Origin: UBA7672 sp038326205
GTDB taxonomy: Bacteria; Pseudomonadota; Alphaproteobacteria; Caulobacterales; Hyphomonadaceae
Direction of reading: 5' to 3'
DNA length: 64,000 nt
Assembly: GCA_038326205.1 (NCBI GenBank)
Contig: JBBQJV010000003.1
Location: forward strand, 48,233 to 112,232
Below the pieces are notes generated by a model. It was not told the DNA's origin, did no database searches, and saw nothing but the letters and a program-made list of their open reading frames with translations. Below are positions 17,165 through 24,781 of the stretch, in pieces. Position numbers and translations under genes: made by a program. Position 1 is the first letter of the stretch; every line of letters begins with the position of its first letter.

Positions 17165-17914
17165 GTGTTAATGAGCCGAATGACAATGACAAGCATCAGC
17201 GAAACCATCTACCGCCACACGCGGATCGTGCGCATCGCGCACTGGATCAATGCGCTGTGCTTTCTGATGCTGTTGATGAGCGGCCTACAGATCTTCAACG
17301 CCCATCCGATGTTGTATTGGGGACAGTATGGCGCCGACTACGACACGCCCTGGCTGTCGGTTAGCGGCGGTCTGCCGTTCCAGTTCACGCTGCCCGGCTA
17401 TCGCGATCTCGGCGCTGGGCGTAACTGGCACTTCTTTTTTGCGTGGGCGCTGGTGATCAACGGCATCATCTATCTCGTGTTCAATCTTATCAACCGCCAC
17501 CTCCAGCGCGACATCATTCCCAGGAAGGAAGAATTGAAGCCCGCGCATCTCTGGGAGGAAGTGGTCCACCACGCGCAATTCAAGCGCATCAGGGGCTCCA
17601 GGGCGAAAACCTACAACACGCTGCAGAAAATTTCCTACGCCGTGGTGATCTTCCTCCTGTTCCCGCTGATCATCTTGACGGGACTCACCATGTCGCCCGG
17701 ATTCAACGCAATCGCACCTTTTCTGCTCGACATCTTCGGCGGTCGTCAGTCAGCTCGTTCCGTCCATTTCATCGCCGCCAATCTGCTCGTGGCTTTCCTT
17801 GTGATCCACCTGGTCGAAGTCGTCGTCGCCGGCGCATGGAATGAGATCCGCTCCATGATCACGGGAAAGTTCGTCGTGCCCCAACCCAAGGCCCTCGCGG
17901 AGGACACGCAATGA
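17165..17914 (+). CDS. Cytochrome b561-type membrane subunit
   Basis: A 249-residue membrane protein of the bacterial cytochrome b561/Ni-Fe-hydrogenase cytochrome b family. Four helices are visible, with haem-ligand histidines in RIAHWINALCFLMLLMSG, GRNWHFFFAWALVINGI and SVHFIAANLLVAFLVIHLVE. The start is uncertain: GTG 17165, ATG 17171, 17180 or 17186 are all in frame and none has a clear Shine-Dalgarno site. Its stop overlaps the start of the molybdoenzyme gene by four bases, so it is very likely the quinol-linked membrane partner that feeds or drains electrons of that enzyme. Confidence 0.88.
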   Translation: MLMSRMTMTSISETIYRHTRIVRIAHWINALCFLMLLMSGLQIFNAHPMLYWGQYGADYDTPWLSVSGGLPFQFTLPGYRDLGAGRNWHFFFAWALVINGIIYLVFNLINRHLQRDIIPRKEELKPAHLWEEVVHHAQFKRIRGSRAKTYNTLQKISYAVVIFLLFPLIILTGLTMSPGFNAIAPFLLDIFGGRQSARSVHFIAANLLVAFLVIHLVEVVVAGAWNEIRSMITGKFVVPQPKALAEDTQ

Positions 17915-18678
17915 AGGACTTTCTCACCCGCCGCAAACTGCTCACTGCGGGCGCCATCACGCTCGGCGGCCTTGCGCTTTCCGGTTGCGATCCGCTTTCG
18001 CGCTCGCCGGATTTTCGGTCGTTCCTCAAGAGCGGGGAAGGCCTCACCATGGGTGCGCAGCGGGCGTTGATGTTCGGCCAGCCTCTGGCCCGCGAATTTT
18101 CCGAACGCGACATCTCGCCGAAGTTCAAGGCCAACGGAACGAAGGATCCAAAGACCGCCGCTTATCAGGCGCTGGTCGATAGCAATTTCACCAACTGGTC
18201 CCTGACCATCGACGGCCTGGTCGATCGCCCGCAGACGCTATCGCTTGCCGAGCTACAGGCGCTGCCTGCCCGTACCCAAATCACGCGCCATGATTGCGTT
18301 GAAGGCTGGAGCGCCATTGGCAAATGGAGGGGCGCGCAACTCGGCCCTCTCCTGCAGACCGCCGGCCTCAAACCGAATGCCCGCTTCGCCGTAATGCACT
18401 GCGCCGACAATTATGGTGGCGGCAAGGACATGTACTACGAGAGCATTGATCTGATCGACGGGTTCCATCCGCAGACCATCCTTGCTTACGAGCTCAACGG
18501 CCAGCCGCTCGAAGTCTCGCATGGTGCGCCGTTGCGTCTGCGGGTCGAGCGGCAGCTCGGCTACAAGCAGGCGAAATACCTGATGCGAATAGAGATCGTC
18601 GAGCGTCTCGACAGCTTCGGCCACGGCAAGGGCGGTTACTGGGAAGACCGCGGTTACGAATGGTATGCCGGGATCTGA
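17911..18678 (+). CDS. YedY/MsrP-like periplasmic molybdopterin oxidoreductase
   Basis: A 255-residue protein of the sulfite-oxidase fold. The N terminus FLTRRKLLTAGAITLGG is a Tat-type signal (RRKLL), needed for export with the cofactor bound; it is followed by a possible lipobox LALSGC. C129 in TRHDCVEGWS is the molybdenum ligand, and VMHCADNYGGGKDMYYES and YELNGQPLEVSHGAPLRLRV are family signatures. MsrP repairs oxidised methionine in periplasmic proteins using quinol electrons through a membrane haem b protein. Here the partner is a b561-type cytochrome rather than MsrQ, so the substrate could differ. It lies just upstream of the sigma factor pair. Confidence 0.88.
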   Translation: MKDFLTRRKLLTAGAITLGGLALSGCDPLSRSPDFRSFLKSGEGLTMGAQRALMFGQPLAREFSERDISPKFKANGTKDPKTAAYQALVDSNFTNWSLTIDGLVDRPQTLSLAELQALPARTQITRHDCVEGWSAIGKWRGAQLGPLLQTAGLKPNARFAVMHCADNYGGGKDMYYESIDLIDGFHPQTILAYELNGQPLEVSHGAPLRLRVERQLGYKQAKYLMRIEIVERLDSFGHGKGGYWEDRGYEWYAGI

Positions 18679-18729
18679 TGAGTTGATGACAAATGCCGCA
18701 AGGCTCCGCTACACAGACATTACCTGCCA

Positions 18730-19299
18730 TTGGGCGGTGATTGGGTGGACCTCGGCTTGGTGTCGGATCTTGAAGCCCGTTTGAAGACGTTGATGCTTCG
18801 CGGACTCGCGGGCGACGCCGCCGCGCATGCAGAGCTGCTTGGCATGCTCGCCGGTTATCTTCGTGGATTCTTTGCCCGTAAGATGGGCCGGAACGCTACT
18901 GATCTAGAGGACCTGGTGCAGGAATCGTTGTTGGCAATCCACCTGAAGCGCGACACGTACGATAGGGCGCAGCCCTTCACTGCGTGGGCGTTCACCATTG
19001 CCCGCTACAAGCTGATCGACTGGTATCGCCGCAACCGTAGCCGCGGTACCGAGCCGCTCGAACAGGCAACCGAAATGTTTGGAAGCGACGACACGGCGGA
19101 AGTCGCAGTCAGACGTGACCTCCGAAAGCTGGTGGCGACGTTGCCCGAGAAGCAACGTGTCCTGTTAGAGGACGTCAAGATCGTCGGTCTCTCGAATGCC
19201 GAGGCGGCGAAGAAAGCTGGCATGACGGAAGGCGCCGTGAAGGTTAGCATCCACCGCAGTCTGCAGACTCTGATGAAGAGGGCGCGCAGTGAAGACTGA
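18730..19299 (+). CDS. ECF sigma factor, SigF-like
   Basis: Up to 189 residues; a TTG at 18730 and GTGs at 18745 and 18760 are all possible starts, and I do not see one deciding ribosome-binding site. Region 2 is clear: DLEDLVQESLLAIHLKRDTY and FTAWAFTIARYKLIDWYRRN. Region 4 follows with LPEKQRVLLEDVKIVGLSNA, AEAAKKAGMTEGAVKVSIHR. There is no long N- or C-terminal extension. The downstream gene, overlapping by 11 bases, encodes its NrsF-type anti-sigma factor, so the protein should be held at the membrane until a stress signal. A matching promoter stands upstream of the DUF1223 gene. Confidence 0.9.
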   Translation: MGGDWVDLGLVSDLEARLKTLMLRGLAGDAAAHAELLGMLAGYLRGFFARKMGRNATDLEDLVQESLLAIHLKRDTYDRAQPFTAWAFTIARYKLIDWYRRNRSRGTEPLEQATEMFGSDDTAEVAVRRDLRKLVATLPEKQRVLLEDVKIVGLSNAEAAKKAGMTEGAVKVSIHRSLQTLMKRARSED

Positions 19300-19930
19300 T
19301 GAACTGATCACCCTGCTTGCGCGTGATGCGACGCCCGTGAATAAGGGCGCGTTGCCTGCACGCCTCGTGGCGGTCGTGCTCGTTGGCGCCTTGGCCGCGT
19401 TCATCATCCTTGTTCCATGGCTGGGCATCCGTCCGGATCTGGCCGAAGCCGTAGGCGGAATGACCTACTGGATGAAAACGATCTACACGCTCGGCCTCGG
19501 CGTTTCTGGTTTCGCGCTGGTCGAGCGCTTGTCGCGGCCGGACGCCAAGGGGCTCTTTGGCTGGATACTTGTCGGCATCTTCGCCGTCACGATCATTGCG
19601 CTGGCTGTCGTCCAGCTAGCGTCAACGTCGCCGGACCAAATGCGTGCGGCATTCATGGGGGCTACCTGGGACAAGTGTCCCTGGCGCATCCTCGCTCTCT
19701 CCCTCCCCGGTCTAGTCCTCATCCTGTGGGCGATGCGCCACCTCGCCCCGACCCGCCTTGCGCTTGCTGGCGCCGCTGCAGGGCTGCTGGCGGGAGGTGT
19801 CGCCGCTACAGTTTACGGCATCCACTGCGCGGAAACCGCAGCGCCGTTCGTTGCGCTCTGGTACTCGGTCGGCGTTATCCTGAGCGCCGGCTTGGGCGCC
19901 CTTCTCGGACCGCGCGTTCTGCGCTGGTAG
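19289..19930 (+). CDS. nrsF: NrsF-family (DUF1109) anti-sigma factor
   Basis: A 213-residue protein with a GTG start inside the sigma gene. A short cytoplasmic N terminus (KTDELITLLARDATPV) is followed by six membrane helices, the DUF1109 architecture. Two cysteines are present, C130 in ATWDKCPW and C180 in YGIHCAET. These match the two conserved cysteines (131 and 181) reported for Caulobacter NrsF, where they are needed to sense chromate and cadmium. I infer that this protein binds the sigma factor and releases it on heavy-metal or thiol stress. Confidence 0.88.
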   Translation: MKTDELITLLARDATPVNKGALPARLVAVVLVGALAAFIILVPWLGIRPDLAEAVGGMTYWMKTIYTLGLGVSGFALVERLSRPDAKGLFGWILVGIFAVTIIALAVVQLASTSPDQMRAAFMGATWDKCPWRILALSLPGLVLILWAMRHLAPTRLALAGAAAGLLAGGVAATVYGIHCAETAAPFVALWYSVGVILSAGLGALLGPRVLRW

Positions 19931-20019
19931 CGTTCGCGCTTTCCCTATCGGCGCCCGAAACCGGTTCACGATACCCTCGACCGTGCGCTATCGTTCGCCG
20001 GAAGTAGTAGTTAGGGGAA

Positions 20020-21183
20020 ATGCCAATGCCTGAAGATGTGAGCGCGACATACATGGGCCGCGCGTGTCCGGATTGGTATGCGAAGCCTCAGCTTGGCATA
20101 TTCATTCATTGGGGCATCTTCGCAGTCCCCGCCTATGCGCCCGGCGGCGTCTCGATAGCCGACCTGTTCAAGACGGACTACGACAACGCGATGGCGATCT
20201 CGCCCTATGCGGAATGGTACTGGAACGCGATGCGCGTCGCCGGTAGCCCGACCGCCGAACGCCACGCCCGCATTCATGCTGGCCGCCCCTATGAGTCCTT
20301 CCGTGAAGATTTCGAAGCCGCGGCCGAGGCCTTTGATGCAGACGCGTGGGCCGATCATTTCGCAGTATCCGGCGCAGGGTATGTGGTGTTTGTAACAAAG
20401 CACCATGACGGCTTTTGCCTCTGGCCAACCAACGTCGAAAACCCTCACAAACCAGGCTGGAATTCGAGCCGCGATTTCGTGGGTGAACTAGCCGACGCTG
20501 TCCGCGCCCGCGGCATGCGCTTCGGGCTCTACTACTCGGGTGGCCTTGACTGGACTTTCCACCACCACCCCATCTCCGACTTCGGCGACATGTTCGCCTG
20601 CGTGCCGACGAGCGATGACTATCGGCAATACGCCTCGGCTCAGGTTCGCGAGTTGATCGACCGCTACAAGCCGTCCGTATTGTGGAACGACATCGCATGG
20701 CCAAGCGATGCCGACGAACCGGAACTGTTTGCGCACTACTACGCGGCTGTGCCCGACGGCGTGATCAATGATCGTTGGCTTGGCTCGTCAGCGCTGTTTG
20801 AAGGTCTGCGGGATCCAGGGGCGCGAGCGGGGTTCAATGCGATGGTGAAGGGTAGAATTGCGGAGGCGGGGGGGGAGTTGGATAATCCGCCGCCGCCGCA
20901 TTGCGACTTCCGTACTGTGGAATACTCGACCGGCGAGCATATGGCCGAGAAGAAGTGGGAGGCGTGCCGCGGTCTTGGGCTCGCCTTCGGCTATAATCAG
21001 GACGAACGCACGCAAGACTACATGACCGGTGCGGAGTTGATCGACCTTTACAAAAATCTCACGGCGCGCGGCGGTAACCTGCTGATCAATGTGGGGCCAA
21101 TGGCCAACTCGACCATCCCCGATGTCCAGAAGCAGCCGCTTCTGGAACTCGGCCAAGCCATCCGCTCATCAGGTTTGCGCTAG
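20020..21183 (+). CDS. Alpha-L-fucosidase, GH29
   Basis: A 387-residue protein without a signal peptide, with AGGGGA before the ATG (20020 and 20026 both possible). GH29 signatures: GIFIHWGIFAVPAYAP, FDADAWADHFAVSGAGYVVF, TKHHDGFCLWPT and RPSVLWNDIAW-like text, in which D224 of LWND is the retaining nucleophile as in the Thermotoga enzyme. The protein ends after GNLLINVGPMANSTIPD, so it has only the catalytic TIM barrel and lacks the C-terminal beta-sandwich. It would hydrolyse alpha-L-fucosides in the cytoplasm. No sugar transporter or fucose pathway gene is adjacent. A run of eight G lies inside it at 20868-20875. Confidence 0.9.
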   Translation: MPMPEDVSATYMGRACPDWYAKPQLGIFIHWGIFAVPAYAPGGVSIADLFKTDYDNAMAISPYAEWYWNAMRVAGSPTAERHARIHAGRPYESFREDFEAAAEAFDADAWADHFAVSGAGYVVFVTKHHDGFCLWPTNVENPHKPGWNSSRDFVGELADAVRARGMRFGLYYSGGLDWTFHHHPISDFGDMFACVPTSDDYRQYASAQVRELIDRYKPSVLWNDIAWPSDADEPELFAHYYAAVPDGVINDRWLGSSALFEGLRDPGARAGFNAMVKGRIAEAGGELDNPPPPHCDFRTVEYSTGEHMAEKKWEACRGLGLAFGYNQDERTQDYMTGAELIDLYKNLTARGGNLLINVGPMANSTIPDVQKQPLLELGQAIRSSGLR

Positions 21184-21194
21184 CTATTCAGTCG

Positions 21195-22514
21195 TCAAGC
21201 CTCGCCAAACTTGGTCGTCGTGGAGATGCCGAGCGATCTCAGGAAATCTGTCGGCATCACACCGCCAGCACATACAATGATTGCATCATTGGGCAGGTCG
21301 ATAAGGCCCTCGCCAGTCTTGAGCTTCACGGACAGCTTGTCGATCTGCTTGATCTGTGACGACAGGCGGGCGGTGATACGACCCGATGCGATCGCCGCAT
21401 CAACGCGGGAGCGATTCTTGCGCTTGGCGCGCCCAAAGGCGTCTCCACGATAGGAGAGGTCGACAATGGTGTCCGTTTCCTCGGAAATGGCCGCAGCTGC
21501 TTCAAGGGCGCTGTCGCCACCACCGACGACAAGCACACGCTTGCCTGCGAACTGCGCCGGATCGGCGAGGCGATAGATGACTTTCGATTGCTCCTCGCCG
21601 GGGACACCCAGTTTGCGTGGCGTGCCGCGTCGGCCAATCGCCAGCAGGACGGCGCGGGTGCGATAGTTTCCGCGAGAGGTCTTCGCGACGAAACCGTCGC
21701 TATCGCGTTCCAGACCGAGCAGTTGTTCCTCGTAGGAGATTTCGATTGCGGCTTGCTTCTTCGCGTCATCCCAGAAGCCGAGCAGTGTCTCCTTGGACAC
21801 TTCGCGGAAGCGCATCTGGCCGACGATGGGAAGCTTCGCGGGTGCCGTCATCACCAACTTGCCGCGCGGAAAATGCGAGACTGTGCCGCCAAATGTCTCC
21901 TGCTCGACCGTCCGATACCGCAACCCTTTCTCCTTGGCCGCGAGACTGGCCGCAAAGCCGGCTGGTCCTGCGCCGACGATGAGGACGTCGAGACGATCGG
22001 CGCGGCGAAGCCCGGAAAGTTTGGCGATTGAATCAATCGCCTGCACGCCTTGCGTGATCGCGTTGCGGATGAGACCCATGCCGCCCAGTTCGCCTGCTAT
22101 AAACAGGCCGGGCACGTTGGTCTCGAATTGTGGCGTCACCACGGGCAACTCGACGCCGCGCTTTTCCGTTCCGAACACCAGCGTGATCGCGCGCGTGGGA
22201 CAGGCTGCAGCACAGGCGCCGTGGCCTATGCATGCCGTGGGGTCCACCACCTGCGCTTTCCCATCGACGAGGCCGATCACCGTCTCTTCCGGACAGGCCG
22301 TAACGCAGGCGCCGGACCCGCAGCACAAGGACAGATCGATGTGGGGGTGAAGTGAAGTTGGCTCTGTGATGCCAGCCTCGACCGACTCCTGCCAGGTGTT
22401 GGTCGCGCGCTTTGCCGCTTTGCGACGGCTCGAGGCGAACAGCATCAATCCACCGATGAAAGGCACAATATAGACGAGAGCTGCAATGAGCGTGTCTACC
22501 ATGGATGAGTTCAT
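21195..22514 (-). CDS. Membrane-anchored ferredoxin-flavoprotein oxidoreductase
   Basis: A 439-residue protein in three parts. Residues 1-30 hold one membrane helix (LIAALVYIVPFIGGLMLFAS). Residues 55-110 resemble a two-cluster bacterial ferredoxin, but both motifs are altered: LCCGSGACVTACPEE reads C-x2-S-x2-C-x3-CP and ACIGHGACAAACPTR reads C-x2-H-x2-C-x3-CP, so the second cysteine of each is Ser or His. From residue 150 on there is a thioredoxin-reductase-like fold with FAD site VLIVGAGPAGFAAS and NAD(P) site VLVVGGGDSALEAAA, without a CxxC redox pair. It is coupled to ccmI (TGATG overlap) and lies opposite the multihaem genes. I infer that it passes NAD(P)H electrons to the membrane part of the electron conduit. 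Confidence 0.82.
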   Translation of the reverse strand: MNSSMVDTLIAALVYIVPFIGGLMLFASSRRKAAKRATNTWQESVEAGITEPTSLHPHIDLSLCCGSGACVTACPEETVIGLVDGKAQVVDPTACIGHGACAAACPTRAITLVFGTEKRGVELPVVTPQFETNVPGLFIAGELGGMGLIRNAITQGVQAIDSIAKLSGLRRADRLDVLIVGAGPAGFAASLAAKEKGLRYRTVEQETFGGTVSHFPRGKLVMTAPAKLPIVGQMRFREVSKETLLGFWDDAKKQAAIEISYEEQLLGLERDSDGFVAKTSRGNYRTRAVLLAIGRRGTPRKLGVPGEEQSKVIYRLADPAQFAGKRVLVVGGGDSALEAAAAISEETDTIVDLSYRGDAFGRAKRKNRSRVDAAIASGRITARLSSQIKQIDKLSVKLKTGEGLIDLPNDAIIVCAGGVMPTDFLRSLGISTTTKFGEA

Positions 22515-23731
22515 CAGGTGGGCGGAAGGTTGAGAGGCTCGCTCATCGCCTCTTGCAATGAGCTGACACTCGCAGTGCTTGCGTCGAAGTGCGTGCGGGC
22601 CTCAGCGAAGGCTTTCTCCGCAAGACCAGTCTGGCCCAGCACGCGCCGCGCACGGATCAAGCGTTTCCACCCATCGAGATCGTCCGGGTTCGCTTTGAGC
22701 TTGGCGTCGAGCCGCGCGACCATTCCGTCCACCATTGCCTGCCGTGCTTCTGGCGCCATGGCCTGTGCGTCGGACATCTGAGCGGCGGAAGGACCGGAGG
22801 GGCGCGCAGTCTCCGACGCACCAGCCGTGCGTACAGGCGGCAGGCGCGAGCCGATGTCGATACCGGAGGACTGTGACAGTTCGACGGCACGTCCGCGAAC
22901 TTCATCATACCATGGCGCACCCGTCTCGGCGGATTTCAACATGGCGATCCACGCGTTGAGCGCCTCCTGCGGTTTGCCCTCCTGATCCTTTTTCAGACCC
23001 AACAGAAAGCGCGCTCTGGCGTCAGTCGGAGTAGCTTTGACGGCGGCCTGCAATGCTAGCGTGGCTTCCGGCGTCACCATGCCTCCGGCGGCGCGCGAGA
23101 GAGACTCGCCGTAGGATGAGAGTGTCTCGCCATCGTTCGGCGCGAGTTTCGCGGCGTGCGCATAGGCCGCCGCTGCGCCGGCAAAGTCATCCGTGCGAAA
23201 CTTGGACCAGCCGAGCATTCGCCATCCCTCGACGTCCTCCGGCTGTGTCGCCAGCCGCGTCTCGAGGCTGCCGATCATCTCGTCGACCGGCGCCACGCTG
23301 GTCTGGCTGTCCGCGCCATTGCTGGCCGTGTTGAAGGGCATGCCGCCCTGCATGTCCTGCGACGCGACAAAGCCGTGAGTCGTGGAAGAGACGCCCGGCG
23401 CACCTACGAACGAGTACACAATGGCGGATCCGATCGCGACCGAAGCGGCGATCGCGATGAAGGTCGTGCGGTCGTTAAGGGTCATGCTGGTGTCCTCGAT
23501 GGGCGTGTCAGGGCCGGTAGCGGTAATGAGGCGACGCTGAACTTCCGTTCGCGCCATGCGGGCGTCTTCGTCGGAAATGAGGCCTGCCTGCTGTTCGCGA
23601 TCGAGTTCAGTGAGCTGCGATCGGTAGATATCCGCGCTTGCCCCGTGGGCCATTCGTGCGTTGCGGATGAAAGGCCAGCACGCGAGCGCCAGCGTACCCG
23701 CCATCAGGAGTGTGATCGCGAACCAGAGCAT
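22514..23731 (-). CDS. ccmI: Cytochrome c maturation protein CcmI
   Basis: A 405-residue protein with two N-terminal helices (MLWFAITLLMAGTLALACWP and the segment near TTFIAIAASVAIGSAIVYSF) enclosing a cytoplasmic loop with a leucine-zipper-like part (YRSQLTELDREQQAGLI). A periplasmic TPR domain follows (WRMLGWSKFRTDDFAGAAAA, ARFLLGLKKDQEGKPQEALN). CcmI chaperones apocytochromes to the CcmFH ligase. It shares a base with the ccmH stop and with the start of the flavoprotein gene. The C-terminal part holds a second TPR-like element. Confidence 0.92.
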   Translation of the reverse strand: MLWFAITLLMAGTLALACWPFIRNARMAHGASADIYRSQLTELDREQQAGLISDEDARMARTEVQRRLITATGPDTPIEDTSMTLNDRTTFIAIAASVAIGSAIVYSFVGAPGVSSTTHGFVASQDMQGGMPFNTASNGADSQTSVAPVDEMIGSLETRLATQPEDVEGWRMLGWSKFRTDDFAGAAAAYAHAAKLAPNDGETLSSYGESLSRAAGGMVTPEATLALQAAVKATPTDARARFLLGLKKDQEGKPQEALNAWIAMLKSAETGAPWYDEVRGRAVELSQSSGIDIGSRLPPVRTAGASETARPSGPSAAQMSDAQAMAPEARQAMVDGMVARLDAKLKANPDDLDGWKRLIRARRVLGQTGLAEKAFAEARTHFDASTASVSSLQEAMSEPLNLPPT

Positions 23732-24195
23732 CAGGCTGGCCTCCCGCTATCAAGACGAGCCAGTGCTGCATCTTCGTCTGGAGTCAGCGGCGCCGGAGCG
23801 AGGTTTCGTCGTCCTGCTGGACGCAGATAAGCCAGCCATGCCCAGACCCCGCCGATCATCAGCGCCAGCGGCGCAAGCCAGAGCAGAAGCGTATCCGCCT
23901 GGAAGGGCGGCTGCATCAGGACGAAATTCCCGTAGCGGTCCGTCATGTAGGCGATCACCTGATCACGGGTCTGGCCCGCCGCGATGCGTTCGCGCACGAG
24001 CGTGCGCATGTCAGCGGCGAGCGGCGCGTTTGATTCCTCGATCGACTGGTTCTGGCAGACCACGCACCGCAGTGATTTGCCGACGTCGCGTGCAACCGCT
24101 TCGACTTGTGGGTCAAACGTGCGCCGCGCGGCTTGCGCGAGCGCAGGAGAGGTGACTGCGAGCGTGAGCGCCAGTGTGATGAGCAGAAGTCTCAT
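23731..24195 (-). CDS. ccmH: Cytochrome c maturation protein CcmH (CycL)
   Basis: A 154-residue protein; start at MRLLLITLALTLAVTSPALA, overlapping the stop of the thioredoxin gene by four bases. A signal peptide is followed by the diagnostic LRCVVCQ motif (residues about 43-49, SLRCVVCQNQSIEES), which reduces the apocytochrome CxxC, and by one C-terminal helix (LLLWLAPLALMIGGVWAWLA). It belongs to the haem ligation complex with CcmF and CcmI. Confidence 0.95.
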   Translation of the reverse strand: MRLLLITLALTLAVTSPALAQAARRTFDPQVEAVARDVGKSLRCVVCQNQSIEESNAPLAADMRTLVRERIAAGQTRDQVIAYMTDRYGNFVLMQPPFQADTLLLWLAPLALMIGGVWAWLAYLRPAGRRNLAPAPLTPDEDAALARLDSGRPA

Positions 24196-24779
24196 GCCGC
24201 TTCCGCCTCCAGCTTGCGGATGAGGGGAAGCAGCGTGGTCGACCACACTTCGGGGGTGATCGGCCCGACCTGCTTGAAGCGGATACGGCCGCCGCGATCG
24301 ATGACGAACGTTTCCGGGGCGCCCGTAACGCCAAGATTGATGGCGAGGCGGCTGTCAGAGTCGACGCCGGTCTTGTGGTAGGGGTCTCCGTAACGGTTCA
24401 ACCAGGCCGCGCCGTCGCTTGGAGGGTCGCGCCAGTCCACGCCGTAGAGCGCCACCGTGCCGGACTTGCCGATCTCGGTGAGCTGCGGGTGTTCCAGCAC
24501 GCAGCTGCTGCACCAGGAGCCAAAGACGTTCACCAGCGACACCTTGCCGATCAGATCGGCGTTGGTCAGGGCGTCGCGATCCGGCGTGAGGCGCGCGAGA
24601 TCGAATTCGGGCATCGGCCGGTCGATCATTGTCGACGGCATCGCCTTGGGATCTTGCGTTAGGCCGAAAGCGAAAAATCCGGCGACGACAAGCAGCAGGA
24701 CGACAGGGATCAACGCAGCCCATGCGGGGAGCGCCGATCGGGTGGGGTGTGCTTCTGCGGCGGGAGGCATGGTTGACAT
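24192..24779 (-). CDS. ccmG: Thioredoxin-like CcmG/DsbE
   Basis: A 195-residue periplasmic thioredoxin anchored by one helix (AWAALIPVVLLLVVAGFFAF). The active site is VNVFGSWCSSCVLEHPQL, a CxxC in the DsbE context, and TGAPETFVIDRGGRIRFKQV carries the cis-proline region of the family. It reduces CcmH/apocytochrome thiols. The first of two possible ATG codons (24779, 24770) is two bases from the ccmF stop. Confidence 0.94.
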   Translation of the reverse strand: MSTMPPAAEAHPTRSALPAWAALIPVVLLLVVAGFFAFGLTQDPKAMPSTMIDRPMPEFDLARLTPDRDALTNADLIGKVSLVNVFGSWCSSCVLEHPQLTEIGKSGTVALYGVDWRDPPSDGAAWLNRYGDPYHKTGVDSDSRLAINLGVTGAPETFVIDRGGRIRFKQVGPITPEVWSTTLLPLIRKLEAEAA

Positions 24780-24781
24780 GT

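Noticed and set aside
17165..18678. Calling the pair MsrPQ
   Set aside because: The enzyme fits MsrP, but the membrane partner is a b561/hydrogenase-type cytochrome and not MsrQ, so the substrate is left open.
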